From contig OW121742.1 of assembly GCA_933228675.1 (NCBI GenBank), positions 127,387,983-127,451,982 of the forward strand: a DNA stretch of 64,000 nt, given 5' to 3'. The notes under the pieces were generated by a model. That model made no database searches, was not told the origin of the DNA, and saw only the letters and a program-made list of their open reading frames with translations. Position 1 is the first letter of the stretch; the number at the start of each line of letters is the position of its first letter. The stretch is from Stomorhina lunata. Taxonomy: Eukaryota > Arthropoda > Insecta > Diptera > Rhiniidae. Positions 9,341 to 21,833 of this stretch are shown here, piece after piece. Position numbers and translations under genes: made by a program.

Positions 9341-10335
9341 TAAGGAGATCAGTAGGAGAAACAACGGAGATCAGACGTGTGCAACCTGATTTGCCGTTGA
9401 CCGACCAATTGCTTTATACGATTTAAAAACCATTCCATTTTCATTTCCGTGTTTCAGTTTCCTCTTCAACCTGATTCGTGCAATTCTACCTTTTGATATC
9501 ATTATTGGTCACCAAAGAGACAAGTTACGTCAGTAACGGAGTCTTGCATTTAACAGTTAAGCCTTTGGTGTCAATGACGCAGTTTTCAGAATATTGCCCG
9601 TATATAAAAAATTATTTAGTTACATTCAATCCATTCTTAGCCATCACTCCTACACCAGATTTTCCTTCCAAAAAATTTGAAATTTTAAATACTTTTCTTT
9701 TATCAACATCTTAAAACATAACTAATTCCCTAATATTGACACTATCTTCTTTTCACGTCTGCTTCATATCCAAAACCCTTTTCACAATTTAACACCCTTC
9801 CCACCGTCTTCCACAAACAACTCATCAAACTCCTACATACTTTGCCTTCTAATCCCATCGATATTTCGTTGAAAATTTTAATCTGTTTTAATTTTTTTTC
9901 TCCCCGTTGTGTCGTCTTGCTGTTGTATTTTAAGCCGTGTGCTTAAAATTAGCATTTAATTAAATTTTAGATAAAACCACAATTTAACTTTCATACTTGG
10001 CAGACACATTCCATCTTCGTTTCATTCGTTCATTCATTTGAAGCAACTAAACAGTACTAATCCGCCACAAAAAGTTACCCCTTTTACGGTAAATGCAATT
10101 TGGAGTTGAAGTAAGTTGATGAAGATGGTGTAATTGTGTGAGTTCAAATACATACTTGGAAAATGGATACAATGGGAAAAATAACAAGGAGCTATTAATG
10201 GATACCTTCAAAATGCATACTGTAAGGCCTTCTTCACAAATTGCTACACTTTAAACGTTCTACAATCCATTTTACCTTTTAATATCATTTTATAATATAG
10301 TTTTTCTAAAAATGTGAGACATTTTCTTTGATTAT
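9341..10335. other. Intergenic; start is the tail of the interrupted LINE relic
   Basis: The first 17 or so bases (TAAGGAGATCAGTAGGAG) align, on the - strand, with the LINE copy at 38205-38222, so they belong to the relic cut by the LTR element. Beyond about 9360 I see no supported feature. Confidence 0.5.
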
Positions 10336-10564
10336 ATATCTGTGGCTTGGTGCCAAAAAGGCCAATATCAATTTTTTGCTATTTTAAGTTAATCATTGCG
10401 TTAGATTTCCTTTTTTATTTGGCTTCAACTTAAATAAAAACAGATTTGTTGGTGTTTTTCTGGAATGTTACTATGAATTTATATGGAAAATAATAATTTG
10501 AAATCAAATTTTCTCAAAACTATATTTTTTGACATTGGCACTTTTAGCACCAAGCCACAGATAT
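10336..10564. mobile_element. MITE-like element with terminal inverted repeats
   Basis: 229 bp bounded by perfect 18-bp inverted ends, ATATCTGTGGCTTGGTGC at 10336 and its complement at 10547-10564, with weaker complementarity continuing about 15 bp inward. No ORF. One end of the same family recurs at 32626-32670. Class unknown; the target duplication is unclear. Confidence 0.8.
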
Positions 10565-11620
10565 GATCTGGCTTACCATGAAGGCTATATTTAAAAGTCA
10601 AAAAATTAGAATTTTAGAAAGGAATCTGAGAAGTATTGAAAATAGTTATACTTAGTTAAAATCATGATTAATCAAGGACCTCAAAACATAATCTTTTTCC
10701 CGCTGGGTCTACTTCTACAAACACCCACAACAATTTCAACTCATTCCCATGAAAAACAGTATGAAAGTGTGAGTTTAAACATCAGAATTAGGGTTTAGGT
10801 GAATTTAACTAAAATCGGAGACGTTGGGAACTGGTAATGAAAACGACAATAACGACAACAGTTCAGCTTGATTGCACCTTAAAATGCGATTAAATAAATT
10901 TCATGGGAGCGTTTGACATTAGTAGCATTTACACTTACAAACAAACACATTTACACTAAAACTGCAAGACCAAATGCTTTGTAAAAACTAAACAGGGGAA
11001 TGATGGGCTCATAGTTGGAACGGGTCTGCTGCCATTAACAATAAAATCTACGACATTAATCAGAGAGTGATGGTTTGCATTGGTTTTCATTTGTTTGGGA
11101 TTTAAGTCATGGATGGTATTGGTATTGGTTTGGCACTTAAAGTACAGTTTTGTCTTTTTGTCTTTGATTTTAGAAAAAATTTCCATCATTAACATTACAA
11201 GGTGTTCCATGTTTAAATGGGAGGGAGGGAGTGAATGAATGAAAAACACAAAAATATTTGTTTGTTATTAAGAAAAATCACACTTGAATGCTTGACTGAA
11301 AATTACATGGAAAATGAGTGTAAAGACTGAAAGAAGGATGAAGTGTGCTTATTAATTTCTTGTCACTGCCATAGCACGTGTCCCAAATAAGTGTATCTCG
11401 GTTGATGAAGAGCAGTTTGATACAAAGTGTGATTAGTTTTTAAGACTAGAGGATTCTTTGCTGGAAATCTTGTCATTGGAATTAAACAAAGAAATGCATG
11501 AAAAATTGTGGTAAATGTAACCAAATTTATATTAAATCAAATGTTTGACAAAATAATGCATAAACAAATTGGGCGAACAGTGGTTTATAGGAGACATAAT
11601 AGGAGATCTATTTCAATGTT
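10565..11620. other. Intergenic, nothing identified
   Basis: AT-rich unique-looking sequence. Short frames on either strand lack domains or coding character. Confidence 0.5.
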
Positions 11621-11624
11621 TATA

Positions 11625-11690
11625 ATCACGGGTCGGCGCAAAGTGAACAGAACAAAAAATAGTCGGCAGAGTTGCCGCTTTTTAATACTT
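11625..11690 (+). repeat. Dispersed repeat family F, copy 1
   Basis: The block CGGGTCGGCGCAAAGTGAAC, then GTCGGCAGAGTTGCC, recurs at 55190-55248 (+) and reversed at 44620-44680. In all three places it borders a minisatellite of TTTTTCTATAGAAAA units, so it is probably a conserved end of the element that contains those arrays. Confidence 0.75.
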
Positions 11691-11744
11691 CTAACTAAAA
11701 TAAGTTTTTGTTTTTTAATGTGTAGTTCTTACGTTTTGTATCAA

Positions 11745-11914
11745 CAAATTTTCTATAGATAACTTTTTATCAAACATTTTTCTATAGAAAACTTTTTTTT
11801 ATCAAAAATTTTTTATCAAAAAAAATTTTCTTATCAACAATTTTTCTATTGAAAATTATTTTATCAAAAATTTTTCTATAGAAAATTATAAAAAAATTTT
11901 ATAGAAAATTATTT
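11745..11914 (+). repeat. Short AT minisatellite (TTTTTCTATAGAAAA type)
   Basis: Five or so degenerate units combining TTTTTCTATAGAAAA with TTTTTATCAAA; a similar tail resumes at about 12290-12345 beyond the inserted foldback element. Confidence 0.8.
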
Positions 11915-12263
11915 TTCAAAAAGAAGTGTATTTGCATTTGATCCCAAACCTGTTACATTTATTTATTAATGTAACAGAAAAATGTTTGTTTTTGTTCAGT
12001 CGATAATCTACGCTTTTACTTTTGGTTTATGAACATAATTCTTAATAGTTATGTTTGTAAATTTAGTAATAATGCGAGGTTTTCGATCTGTCTAAATTGG
12101 GGATAATCCTCCTGAAGAGATGGCTTAACCAACCATCGAAACGCGTCGAGGAATTTGGTTTCTCCGCAAACATTTTTTGACTTTTTATCAATAAATTGAT
12201 CTGTTACATTAATAAATAAATGTAACAGGTTTGGGATCAAATGCAAATACACTTCTTTTTGAA
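11915..12263. mobile_element. Foldback element with perfect 63-bp inverted arms, copy 1
   Basis: Arms 11915-11977 and 12201-12263 are perfect inverted complements. Each arm tip holds a smaller palindrome (CTGTTACATT...AATGTAACAG). The 223-bp interior contains AATGCGAGGTTTTCGAT and AACGCGTCGAGGAAT and is repeated at 52110-52380. It sits inside the AT minisatellite. No ORF with domain support. Confidence 0.85.
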
Positions 12264-12345
12264 TAATATTTACATCCCGACTAATTTGTTATTTTTTGAA
12301 AATTATTTTATTAAAAATTTTTCTATAGCAAATTTTTTTATCTCA

Positions 12346-13260
12346 CATTTTTACTTATTTTAAACCACTGTGCCTACACATCAATTTAATTCCTATTTTC
12401 TATATTGAATTGTTTTGTCTACAAACTAATTTTCATTATCGTCATCATCATTGTCATTATTTCAACTACTAAAACTAATTCTTATTCAAAGTATTTTCAC
12501 AAAATTATCTCCCATTCCACAGTCAAGCCGATAGACCAGACCTATCTACAGTCCGTCTATTGTTTTAGGAGTGTGTTCTTGTTTGTGTCCGTCTGTCTTC
12601 TTGTATTCGGGGTTTTTTGTTTTCTCGGTCTCTGTCAGATTTATGGGCTGTCAATGCTTTAATGTTCGGTTACATTTAATGAGTCTTAAGAAAAATGATT
12701 TGCAATTAATAATTATGTTCCTCAATTGTTTAGCCACAACGAAATAAATAAATAGACAAGAAAAATTCAAACAAACAAAAGTTCATTGATATTAAACCAA
12801 TGACACACTCTTATAGATTTTATACTTCTTGGTTTTTGTAAATTGAATGTTACAATAATTTTTAAGGACATGTTGCTTTTGTTATTCTATAGATTTATAT
12901 TTGCTAGATACTTATTTAGGAACGAGTTTGTCTAACCGTCCGACTGTCTGTCTGTCTCTATGCTATCTATTAGTACATGTTTCTGCTTAATTTGTTTTTA
13001 GCGTGTCTAAAGATGAACTGCAAATGTTGTCTATTTAATGTCAGATAGTCAATCAAATTTCAAAGCAGGGGTATAATTTTCCTATGGCTAGATATTTGCT
13101 TGCTAACTACTGAAACTGTGTATAATGGGAGGGATTTTGATAAAACGAATGTTATTAGAATTCAAGAAAGTTAACAAGACTATAGGAAGTCCATGTCTTA
13201 GTCTAATGTGTTAGGCCAAAGCAAGTTTGTGTCATCATCTATGTATTGTTTTGCCAATGC
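12346..13260. other. Intergenic, short microsatellites only
   Basis: Nothing supported beyond a GTCT-type microsatellite near 12940-12957. Confidence 0.5.
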
Positions 13261-13263
13261 CTT

Positions 13264-14830
13264 GGTCAATGTCTTAGACTACGTCTTAGTCTATGTCTTA
13301 GTCTATGTCTTAGTCTATGTCTTAGTCTATGTCTTAGTCTATGTCTTAGTCTATGTCTTAGTCTATGTCTTAGTCTATGTCTTAGTCTATGTCTTAGTCT
13401 ATGTCTTAGTCTATGTCTTAGTCTATGTCTTAGTCTATGTCTTAGTCTATGTCTTAGTCTATGTCTTAGTCTATGTCTTAGTCTATGTCTTAGTCTATGT
13501 CTTAGTCTATGTCTTAGTCTTTGTCTTAGTCTATGTCTTAGTCTATGTCTTAGTCTATGTCTTAGTCTATGTCTTAGTCTATGTCTTAGTCTATGTCTTA
13601 GTCTATGTCTTAGTCTATGTCTTAGTCTATGTCTTAGTCTATGTCTTAGTCTATGTCTTAGTCTATGTCTTAGTCTATGTCTTAGTCTATGTCTTAGTCT
13701 ATGTCTTAGTCTATGTCTTAGTCTATGTCTTAGTCTATGTCTTAGTCTATGTCTTAGTCTATGTCTTAGTCTATGTCTTAGTCTATGTCTTAGTCTATGT
13801 CTTAGTCTATGTCTTAGTCTATGTCTTAGTCTATGTCTTAGTCTATGTCTTAGTCTATGTCTTAGTCTATGTCTTAGTCTATGTCTTAGTCTATGTCTTA
13901 GTCTATGTCTTAGTCTATGTCTTAGTCTATGTCTTAGTCTATGTCTTAGTCTATGTCTTAGTCTATGTCTTAGTCTATGTCTTAGTCTATGTCTTAGTCT
14001 ATGTCTTAGTCTATGTCTTAGTCTATGTCTTAGTCTATGTCTTAGTCTATGTCTTAGTCTATGTCTTAGTCTATGTCTTAGTGTATGTCTTAGTCTATGT
14101 CTTAGTCTATGTCTTAGTCTATGTCTTAGTCTATGTCTTAGTCTATGTCTTAGTCTATGTCTTAGTCTATGTCTTAGTCTATGTCTTAGTCTATGTCTTA
14201 GTCTATGTCTTAGTCTATGTCTTAGTCAATGTCTTAGTCTATGTCTTAGTCTATGTCTTAGTCTATGTCTTAGTCTATGTCTTAGTCTATGTCTTAGTCT
14301 ATGTCTTAGTCTATGTCTTAGTCTATGTCTTAGTCTATGTCTTAGTCTATGTCTTAGTCTATGTCTTAGTCTATGTCTTAGTCTATGTCTTAGTCTATGT
14401 CTTAGTCTATGTCTTAGTCTATGTCTTAGTCTATGTCTTAGTCTATGTCTTAGTCTATGTCTTAGTCTATGTCTTAGTCTATGTCTTAGTCTATGTCTTA
14501 GTCTATGTCTTAGTCTATGTCTTAGTCTATGTCTTAGTCTATGTCTTAGTCTATGTCTTAGTCTATGTCTTAGTCTATGTCTTAGTCTATGTCTTAGTTT
14601 ATGTCTTAGACATAGACTATGTCTTAGTCTATGTCTTAGACATAGACTAAGTCTTAGTCTATGTCTTAGACATAGACTAAGTCTTAGTCTATGTTTTAGT
14701 CTATATCTTAGTATATGCCTTAGTATATGTATTAGCTTATGTATTAGCCTCTGTCTTAGTCTATGTCTTAGTCTATATCTAAGTTTATGACTTAGTCTAT
14801 CACTAAATCTATGCCTTAATATAAATATGT
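13264..14830 (+). repeat. 12-bp satellite (GTCTTAGTCTAT)n, array A
   Basis: About 110 tandem copies from about 13280 to 14600 with only three substitutions noticed (near 13519, 14083 and 14228), then a degenerate edge. Two forward frames stay open only because 12 is divisible by 3 (Val-Tyr-Val-Leu or Leu-Ser-Leu-Cys repeats), so the long frames are not genes. Between about 14600 and 14690 the unit flips orientation several times, giving palindromes such as GTCTATGTCTTAGACATAGA. Confidence 0.97.
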
Positions 14831-16145
14831 CTTTGTCTATATCTTTAAGTGGACTTAGTCTATTTCATAGTATATGTTTTAATTTTACAATTGTGGTGTT
14901 TTCAGTCTAACATAAATAAGCTTAACCTTATAATAGTCATTTATGTCCAAACATTTTTATATCAGCTTAATTGCCCAAATTTAAGTAAAATATATTCATA
15001 TTTCGCAAAATAATCCTGATATTGAGTCCTAGAATTTTATGGGCTTAAACAACTGTTAACTTTTGCGAGCCAAAACAACATATGTAGTAAATCTGCTTAT
15101 AAAATGATTAAAGCTAATAAATCCTCATAAAAATTCCAAACTACACGTATTCAGACTTACAAAAAAAAAGTGAGGAGTCAATTACTAATGGAGAAAATAA
15201 ATACCACAAATTTCTTAAAAATGAAATGAAATATTTGAACAATGAACGAAAAAACAACAAGTGAAAGTCATTGTAACAAAATTAAAGGTCGAACTCAATA
15301 ATTGATGGGGTGGTGAAAATTATTTTTTACCAACTGCAAAAAATACAATAATTTTTGGAAGGTATACGAGTAAATAAGGTTTTAAGTAAATATAAAAAAA
15401 CTAATCCGATAACAAAAGATTTTGCACTTGTTTATGGGTTTGAAACTAACAACCAACCACTTGCAGGACTTGCAACTGGTTTGGCAACAACAGGCAATTA
15501 ACATCACATGTGTGTGAGTGAGTAGAGTCCTGGCTAAAAAATTATATGACTATTAATAATTTTCCTTAAACAAAGGACTGAGTCTAAATATAATAATTCT
15601 AATCGTAAAATAGTAGCAATTTATTTAGAATATTTCGTCTGCGAAATAAAAAACAACACAAAAACATTTTTGTTTATTATTTAAGACGATTATATTGGGA
15701 ACAAATGCAAATATTGCACGTGTACTTTTCCATATTTTTTTAAGGAACAGCGGGTAGTTGAAATTGGTTGGCTTCTATTCGTATGGGTAGTTTTTGTGTT
15801 CCAAAATTTTCTGTATTAATTTAGGGTTTATTTGAATATTTTTACAAATTTTCCTTTTTTTTAGCATTTATATATTTATTTTGCTATTTGACTTTATAAA
15901 AGATGATATTGTTGGTCTGTCTATCCTTTTAAGCTGATTCAGCAGAAAAAAGGAAAACCTAAAAAGTATAAATATATTTGATAACCACAATTTTGTTTAC
16001 TGAGAGAACAGTCGCTCTGAAAAGTAGTCTAACAGCAATAATAGAAAACCAGTTCTGATTACATTCCATTGTAGGTTTAGCTTATAATCAGTTCTGGCCG
16101 TAAATCTAGATTTCATTCTGGATTTGTTCCTAGTTCGGTAGTAGT
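14831..16145. other. Intergenic, nothing identified
   Basis: No gene, RNA or repeat supported. Confidence 0.5.
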
Positions 16146-16149
16146 TCAA

Positions 16150-16385
16150 TTGATGTTCTGTCAAAGACTCTATAATATAAAGATGTCGCAAACATTGATT
16201 TGCCGTATGATCGTTTTGAAAAGTCCCATAAAAAGTAAGAATATAGCTTTTACTATATTTCAATTCAAACAATCCTTTAGTCTCTATAATGGATTTTTCA
16301 ATGAGAGAAAGCTTGGGCACATGAAATATATGTTTGTTTGTACGTTTTTGTATATTCATTGTTCTTTGCCCACCTAACATTTGAC
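16150..16385 (+). repeat. Dispersed repeat family H, copy 1
   Basis: Contains ATTGATTTGCCGTATGATCG, then TTTGAAAAGTCCCATAAAAAGTA, and ends near GTTCTTTGCCCACCTAAC. The same blocks occur reversed at 34655-34870, and the 3' part again at 63575-63725. Nonautonomous; class unknown. Confidence 0.75.
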
Positions 16386-16604
16386 AACAAAAAAATGAAT
16401 ATTACGGCGGTTACTATATTCAATTTAAGTTTAAGCTATCCAATAGTTCTGCCTTAGTCCTATCTGTAGTTCTTGCTATAGTTTTGGATTAAATTCGATG
16501 TTCAGTTGCTGATAAAGTTCTAGTTCTACCTTTATTTTGGATCCATTTTTACCTTAAGTCTATCTTCCAGTACTATTTATAGTTTTGATTTCGAAACTAG
16601 TTCA

Positions 16605-17100
16605 GCTGAGTCATTTTAAAATGCTGAGTCATCTTAACTGTGGGGTCATCTTAAACTGCTAGGTCATTTTAAAAAGCTGAGTCATCCTAAACTGCTGAGT
16701 TATCTTAAGCTGCTATGTTATTTAAGACTGCTGAGTCATCTTAAACTGCTATGTCATCTTGAACTGCTGAGTCATTTTTAAATCATCGTAAACTGCTAAG
16801 TCATCTTAAACTGCTGAGTAATATTAAGCTCCTATGTCATCTTAAACTGCTCAGTCATCTTAAACTGCTGAGTCATCTTAAACTGCTGAGTCATCTTAAA
16901 CTGCTGAGTCATCTTAAGCTCCTATGTCATCTTAAACTGCTGAGTCATTTTAAAATGATGAGTCATCTTAAACATCTGAGTAATTTTAAACAACTGAGTC
17001 ATTTTAGAACACTGAGTCATCTTTAAGTGCTGAATCATCGTAAACTGCTGAGTCATCTTAATCTGCTGAATCACCTTAAACTGCTGAGTCATCCTCAACG
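16605..17100 (+). repeat. 18-bp minisatellite (CTGCTGAGTCATCTTAAA)n
   Basis: Around 27 imperfect copies in about 500 bp. The - strand frame of Met-Thr-Gln-Gln-Phe-Lys repeats is a by-product of the repeat. TGAGTCA inside each unit is an AP-1 type sequence, so the array holds many such sites. Confidence 0.93.
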
Positions 17101-20040
17101 TGAGCAATGGCATGGGTTATGTTAAATTTGATTAACCGCTGTAGTTTGTGACTTAAGAAGAGAGTACAAGAAAAAGTCTATCTGAATCAAATCACGAGAT
17201 TTCAGTGGTTAGTTCTCATCACATACACGAAAGAATGTCATACCCTCAAGTTGTTCGTGTGCATAACCGATTAGTACCGATAACGCTGCAAGCCTTAAAC
17301 CCGTACTAGCAGTGACTTTATGGAATGTATTGGACTTTATATGAATTAGTATCGTGCCAAATTCGAAAACAATGCTTGTTCATGTACCCATTCATTCAAA
17401 AATGGGCCTCTATCGTAATACTTTGCCCGAAAAGTTTACCTATTCTGATATAACAATCTTATTTTTTGAAAGCTTTTGAATACTTTATCCGTCCAATTCA
17501 ATCATGAATAAACAACGTATGAATTGACAGATTAAGCTTAAAAGAAATCAAACCGTCAAGGTTCAAAACTCCCTGTTGTAGGACCATTTATTTCACTACT
17601 AGTTCAGTTCTTGTAAATACTGGTATGTGCGATTTTTTTTTGTTGTGCACTTCCTTATTTCAACACTGAGATAATTTATTAAGTGTTGGTTGGGTTTAGG
17701 TTGGGGGTGTTGCTGCCGGTTCATGTTTATAAAGATCTTTTACAAGTCATTTAAATACAACTGATGTTTGCATACGGGGAAAAGATTAATTTTTTTATTC
17801 AAATATTTTTTAAATATAAAAAGTTATAGTAACAATAAAAATGTTAAAGAAGATAATACGATGAAAAATATTATATACATTTTTTTAAATACTTATAATT
17901 TTTGTTAAATCATGATCCTGATTTATCACATTAACACCAAAAGAAGTCATATATAAATTATGTATAAAATACTTTTTATAAAAAACATACATAAAAAAGG
18001 ACTTTATCTTAGTTTCTATCTCTAATGAACCAAATGTTCATATAAAATTGATTTCCTAACCGTTACTTGTCTTTTGTAATTAACAAATTAATTATGAATT
18101 TTTGTCTTGGTTAACCAAAATGCCAGGCGTTAAATTTAATGACCTTTTTGATTAGAAACCTAAAATGTTTTTTTTAATTATGTTATTTCCAGAACTGTCA
18201 ATAATTCGAAAAAAAGGAAACTTTCTTCAAGCAAAAGTCATTTATTATTTAACAGCTGTTAGGGTTTTTTTACATAAATGTGTTGATTTTATGATTTTTA
18301 CGCTTTTATGTCAGCACTTGTCTCAGTGGCACAGGTGCTGCCAGAAACATGAACAAAAATTATGTTTCAAAACCTTTAATTATCATTAGTTTGTCAAAAT
18401 TTTATTTATTTGATTGTTATTATGTCAAAAAGGTCCTTTTTTGATTATTTTCAAATATATAAAGTTAATTTTCTAATTGTCATGTGTTTAGTTAATGTCA
18501 CTTAATTATGTGTCATTTTGAAAGGCAAATAGAGAAAAGTGCAGGGGGATATTTTGTAGCTAATGAGTTGGAAGTAGGTCCTTTCAGGGAGAAAAGAAAG
18601 CATTAGGAAGTTGATTAGTATTTCTATATTATCAATAACTCTTAGTACAGGTAACTTTTAAAAGAACTATAAAACCCATTTAAGCCCAAAAACTTTTTTG
18701 TAAAAAATTTCTAGAAAAAGCTTATATTGCTTTTAAAGCTTATTATACTTAAAAGCCCCATCCTCAAAATTAGTTTGAAGAACCATATTTACTTTTTGGT
18801 TATATAAACCTATAATATATCAATTTTAATTTATCTATATTTTGTGTCTGAATGTCCTGAAAATATCCTTTGTGATACTAAAATTTGAACCTGCATTACA
18901 TTTATTTCAATTTCTGCTGTTTCAGCTAAAAAGGAAATATATTAGTAAACAAAACATTTTCTCCAAATTCATACAATTTTTTTTTACTTTAACCTTTTTT
19001 GTTATACTAAACGCTAGACAGGAAACAAAAAAGCATATATTCCTCTTGTATATTTATTTATATATATTTTTTTGCTAATTTTTGTTATCCTGGCAATGTG
19101 CATAATCATGTATTTACAGAAGTTTTTGTTTCGCAAAACTGATGAAATTCATTTACTGACTGCCAAAGTAAACAAATAACAGACAAAGTAAACTTCTACA
19201 GCTTTTGTAGAATTTTAAGTTTATCATTGGATTTTAGGTTTATATTGGATTGGAAATCTTTTTCGCCTTCATAATAGCTGTGTTCCAGAACTCCCAATAC
19301 TGTACAATATTGTACAAGTTTTAATCAGAAATTACAATTAAGTGTTCCTGTACTAAAAAAAACTGTAATTGAGAACGAATTTGAAAAAATTCTAAAATTT
19401 TCTCCTTACAATAATTTACATGTTTTTGCCAGAAAAATTTTTCCTGGCAAACATTTAAAAATTTTCAAAAAAATATTTATGAATAAAAAACACACAAATA
19501 TTCTGAAAAATTGTTATAAAAAATAAAATACAGAAGAACTGAAATGTTTTTAACTGGTTTAAAAACATTTCTTTGGATATTTTTCAAGTTAGATCAATTG
19601 TGGACTTAAATTTAGGTGTTTTGTGTTCTCGTACTTCTATGTTAGTTTTGCTATTTGGGAGAGAAACTTCTAAATTACTCTCATTTGCAGGAACTCACCC
19701 AGAAAGTAAAGAAACAGACCTAATATTTCTATTTAAATTTTTTCGCCTTAATGTTCTTCTATAGAAAACGGCTCATATTGAAGATTTTTGCAATTTATTT
19801 TAGAAATTTTTAATTCTCCTTAATGAGTTTGCTCTGAAAAATTATTACAGTTAATGAATTTTCTCTAGAAAACTATTCGCCGTAAGAAATAGAAAATTAT
19901 TCCCATCAATGATTTTCTATAGAAAGATATAAACTTAAAAAAATTTCCATAGAGTTAAAGTTTTTACTAAAAAACCTTTCTATATTCTTATTCTATATTC
20001 ACGGTAGGCACAAAGAGAAGATAGAAAATTAGATTTTTAC
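17101..20040. other. Intergenic, nothing identified
   Basis: About 17105-17640 is less AT-rich and might be an old element, but I find no motif. The remainder is AT-rich; 19750-20000 has degenerate CTATAGAAAA-type units. Confidence 0.45.
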
Positions 20041-20044
20041 AATT

Positions 20045-20285
20045 TGTGATTTTACAAACAAAGAGACTAAGAACAAATAAATATTTTCTTGTACTCTTTT
20101 GCATGTGTTTTGTTGTTGCAAATTCTAAAATAAAGCGACAAGAACATCATTCTTGGCTGCTATCATACAAATGAGTATTTTTCGTATATTAGTTTGTTTT
20201 TTCTTTTTGGTTCGTGTTGTGTATGCGAAAATGAAGATTGATGCTCGGCCCCTAGGGGCTAACTTGCCGATCATTGTTTTACATG
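20045..20285 (+). repeat. Dispersed repeat family G, copy 1
   Basis: Contains GATTTTACAAA, CAAAGAGACTAAGA, TGTTTTGTTGTTGCAAATTC, AATAAAGCGACAAGAAC and GCTCGGCCCCTAGG-GCTAACTTGCC, all repeated in the same order and orientation at 62925-63160. Possible nonautonomous element end; class unknown. Confidence 0.8.
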
Positions 20286-20289
20286 CAGA

Positions 20290-21535
20290 AACGCTTCTAT
20301 AGAAAATTCGAATTTTTGAAAAGAAAGTATTCGCCTTAATCATTTTTTGTATTAAACTATTTCCCTTAAAGATAAAGTTATTCGCCTTGCACTTAAAAAA
20401 AAAAAATATATATTTTTCCGTAAAGCTTCTGAATATTCGCCTAAGTTTGGTTTAAATATTTATTCTTGTTATCGTTTTGGTGATTTACAACTCAGCTTCA
20501 AAGTTATCCTTCAAAAAGGATAGAAGTTTATTTTATTTTTTCTAGCTTTTCATTTTAGCATAATTCAGTCATTAATCATTTTTTCTTAGTTAAATAGAAA
20601 ACTACAAAAAATACCAGTAATATTTAATAGCAAATAAAAATTGGCAAAAAAAACTAAACAAATTTTTGCTATAAAATGTATGGTATAAATTCGCTTTAAG
20701 TTTCAATACTCATAAAACTAAAATGTTTGCTTATGAGATATTATTTTTGCAAATAAAATGAAATTCTTTCATACAAATGTTTACGTTTAATTTATTAAAA
20801 TTTTCCTTTTTTGCGGTTTTTCTCTAACATTTTTATGCATTTAATTTATATTGCATCACAAAAATTTTTTTTATGTTTTGAAACATTTCTCTCTAACCAT
20901 AAAAAAGGCTCAAATAACTACAAAAAATGTTATAATAAAAATTTTTGATTCATATGATTTTATACCATTAATCCACTTTTTGGTTTTTTTATAACATTTT
21001 TGCCATAAATAAAAAATAGTTACTATTCCATTGTTAGGCCTTAAATTGGGTAATTAAATTTGTTCATTTTCATTCCGTCATATTGTGACTGACGTGCCTT
21101 TTAATGCATTCTCTAGATTTAAGATTTATTTCTTTAAGTCTTTGTTTAGATAATTTTGAAATAAAATTTTACGATCTCAAAGTAATTCTTTGCTATAAAT
21201 TTTTATTTTCCAACACATTCGTCATCATTCTATCACATAAGGAATAATTTAATGTGAAATTGTTATAGGAAAAACATTAAAATATTTATGCGAAGATTTT
21301 GGGTTTTTGCAAAAGAAAATTTTAAGGGGTTTGTTTTTCTTCTATTTTCTTTAGAAAAGTAAGATTTTGTTAAGAAAAACTATAATTTTCACAAACTAAT
21401 AAATCTTTGTGTCATTGGAGTCTTTCGAATCAATTTGTCATGAATTTTGTAAGAAACCGCAGGAATTTTTCAATATTTTAAACAATTTGCCCATTAAAAA
21501 TTATTTGCCATAAAATTGTCAATTTATAGAATTTT
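20290..21535. other. AT-rich intergenic, nothing identified
   Basis: Homopolymer-rich sequence without a supported feature. Confidence 0.5.
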
Positions 21536-21833
21536 TTTTTTATTTACTATTTATAGGAAATTTTTAGAAAATTTACTTTTTATAGAAAATTTTTCAAAAA
21601 TTATAGGAAATTTTTCAAAAAATTACTATTTATAGGAAATTTTTCAAAAAGAATATTTATAGGAAGCTTTCTAAAAATTTACTATTTATAGGAAATTTTT
21701 CGAAAATTTACTGTTTTTATTAATTTTTTAAAAAATTTACTATTTATGGGAAATTTTTAAAAAATTTACTATTTATAGGAAACTTTTCAGAAATTTACTA
21801 TTTATAGGAAATCTTTTAAAAATTGACTATTTT

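Noticed and set aside
13264..14600. CRISPR-like array
   Set aside because: Units are contiguous with no spacers and the DNA is that of a eukaryote; it is a satellite.
13208..14790. Two long forward ORFs (480 and 514 codons) of Val-Tyr-Val-Leu or Leu-Ser-Leu-Cys repeats
   Set aside because: Produced by the 12-bp satellite, whose unit length is a multiple of three; no unique coding sequence.
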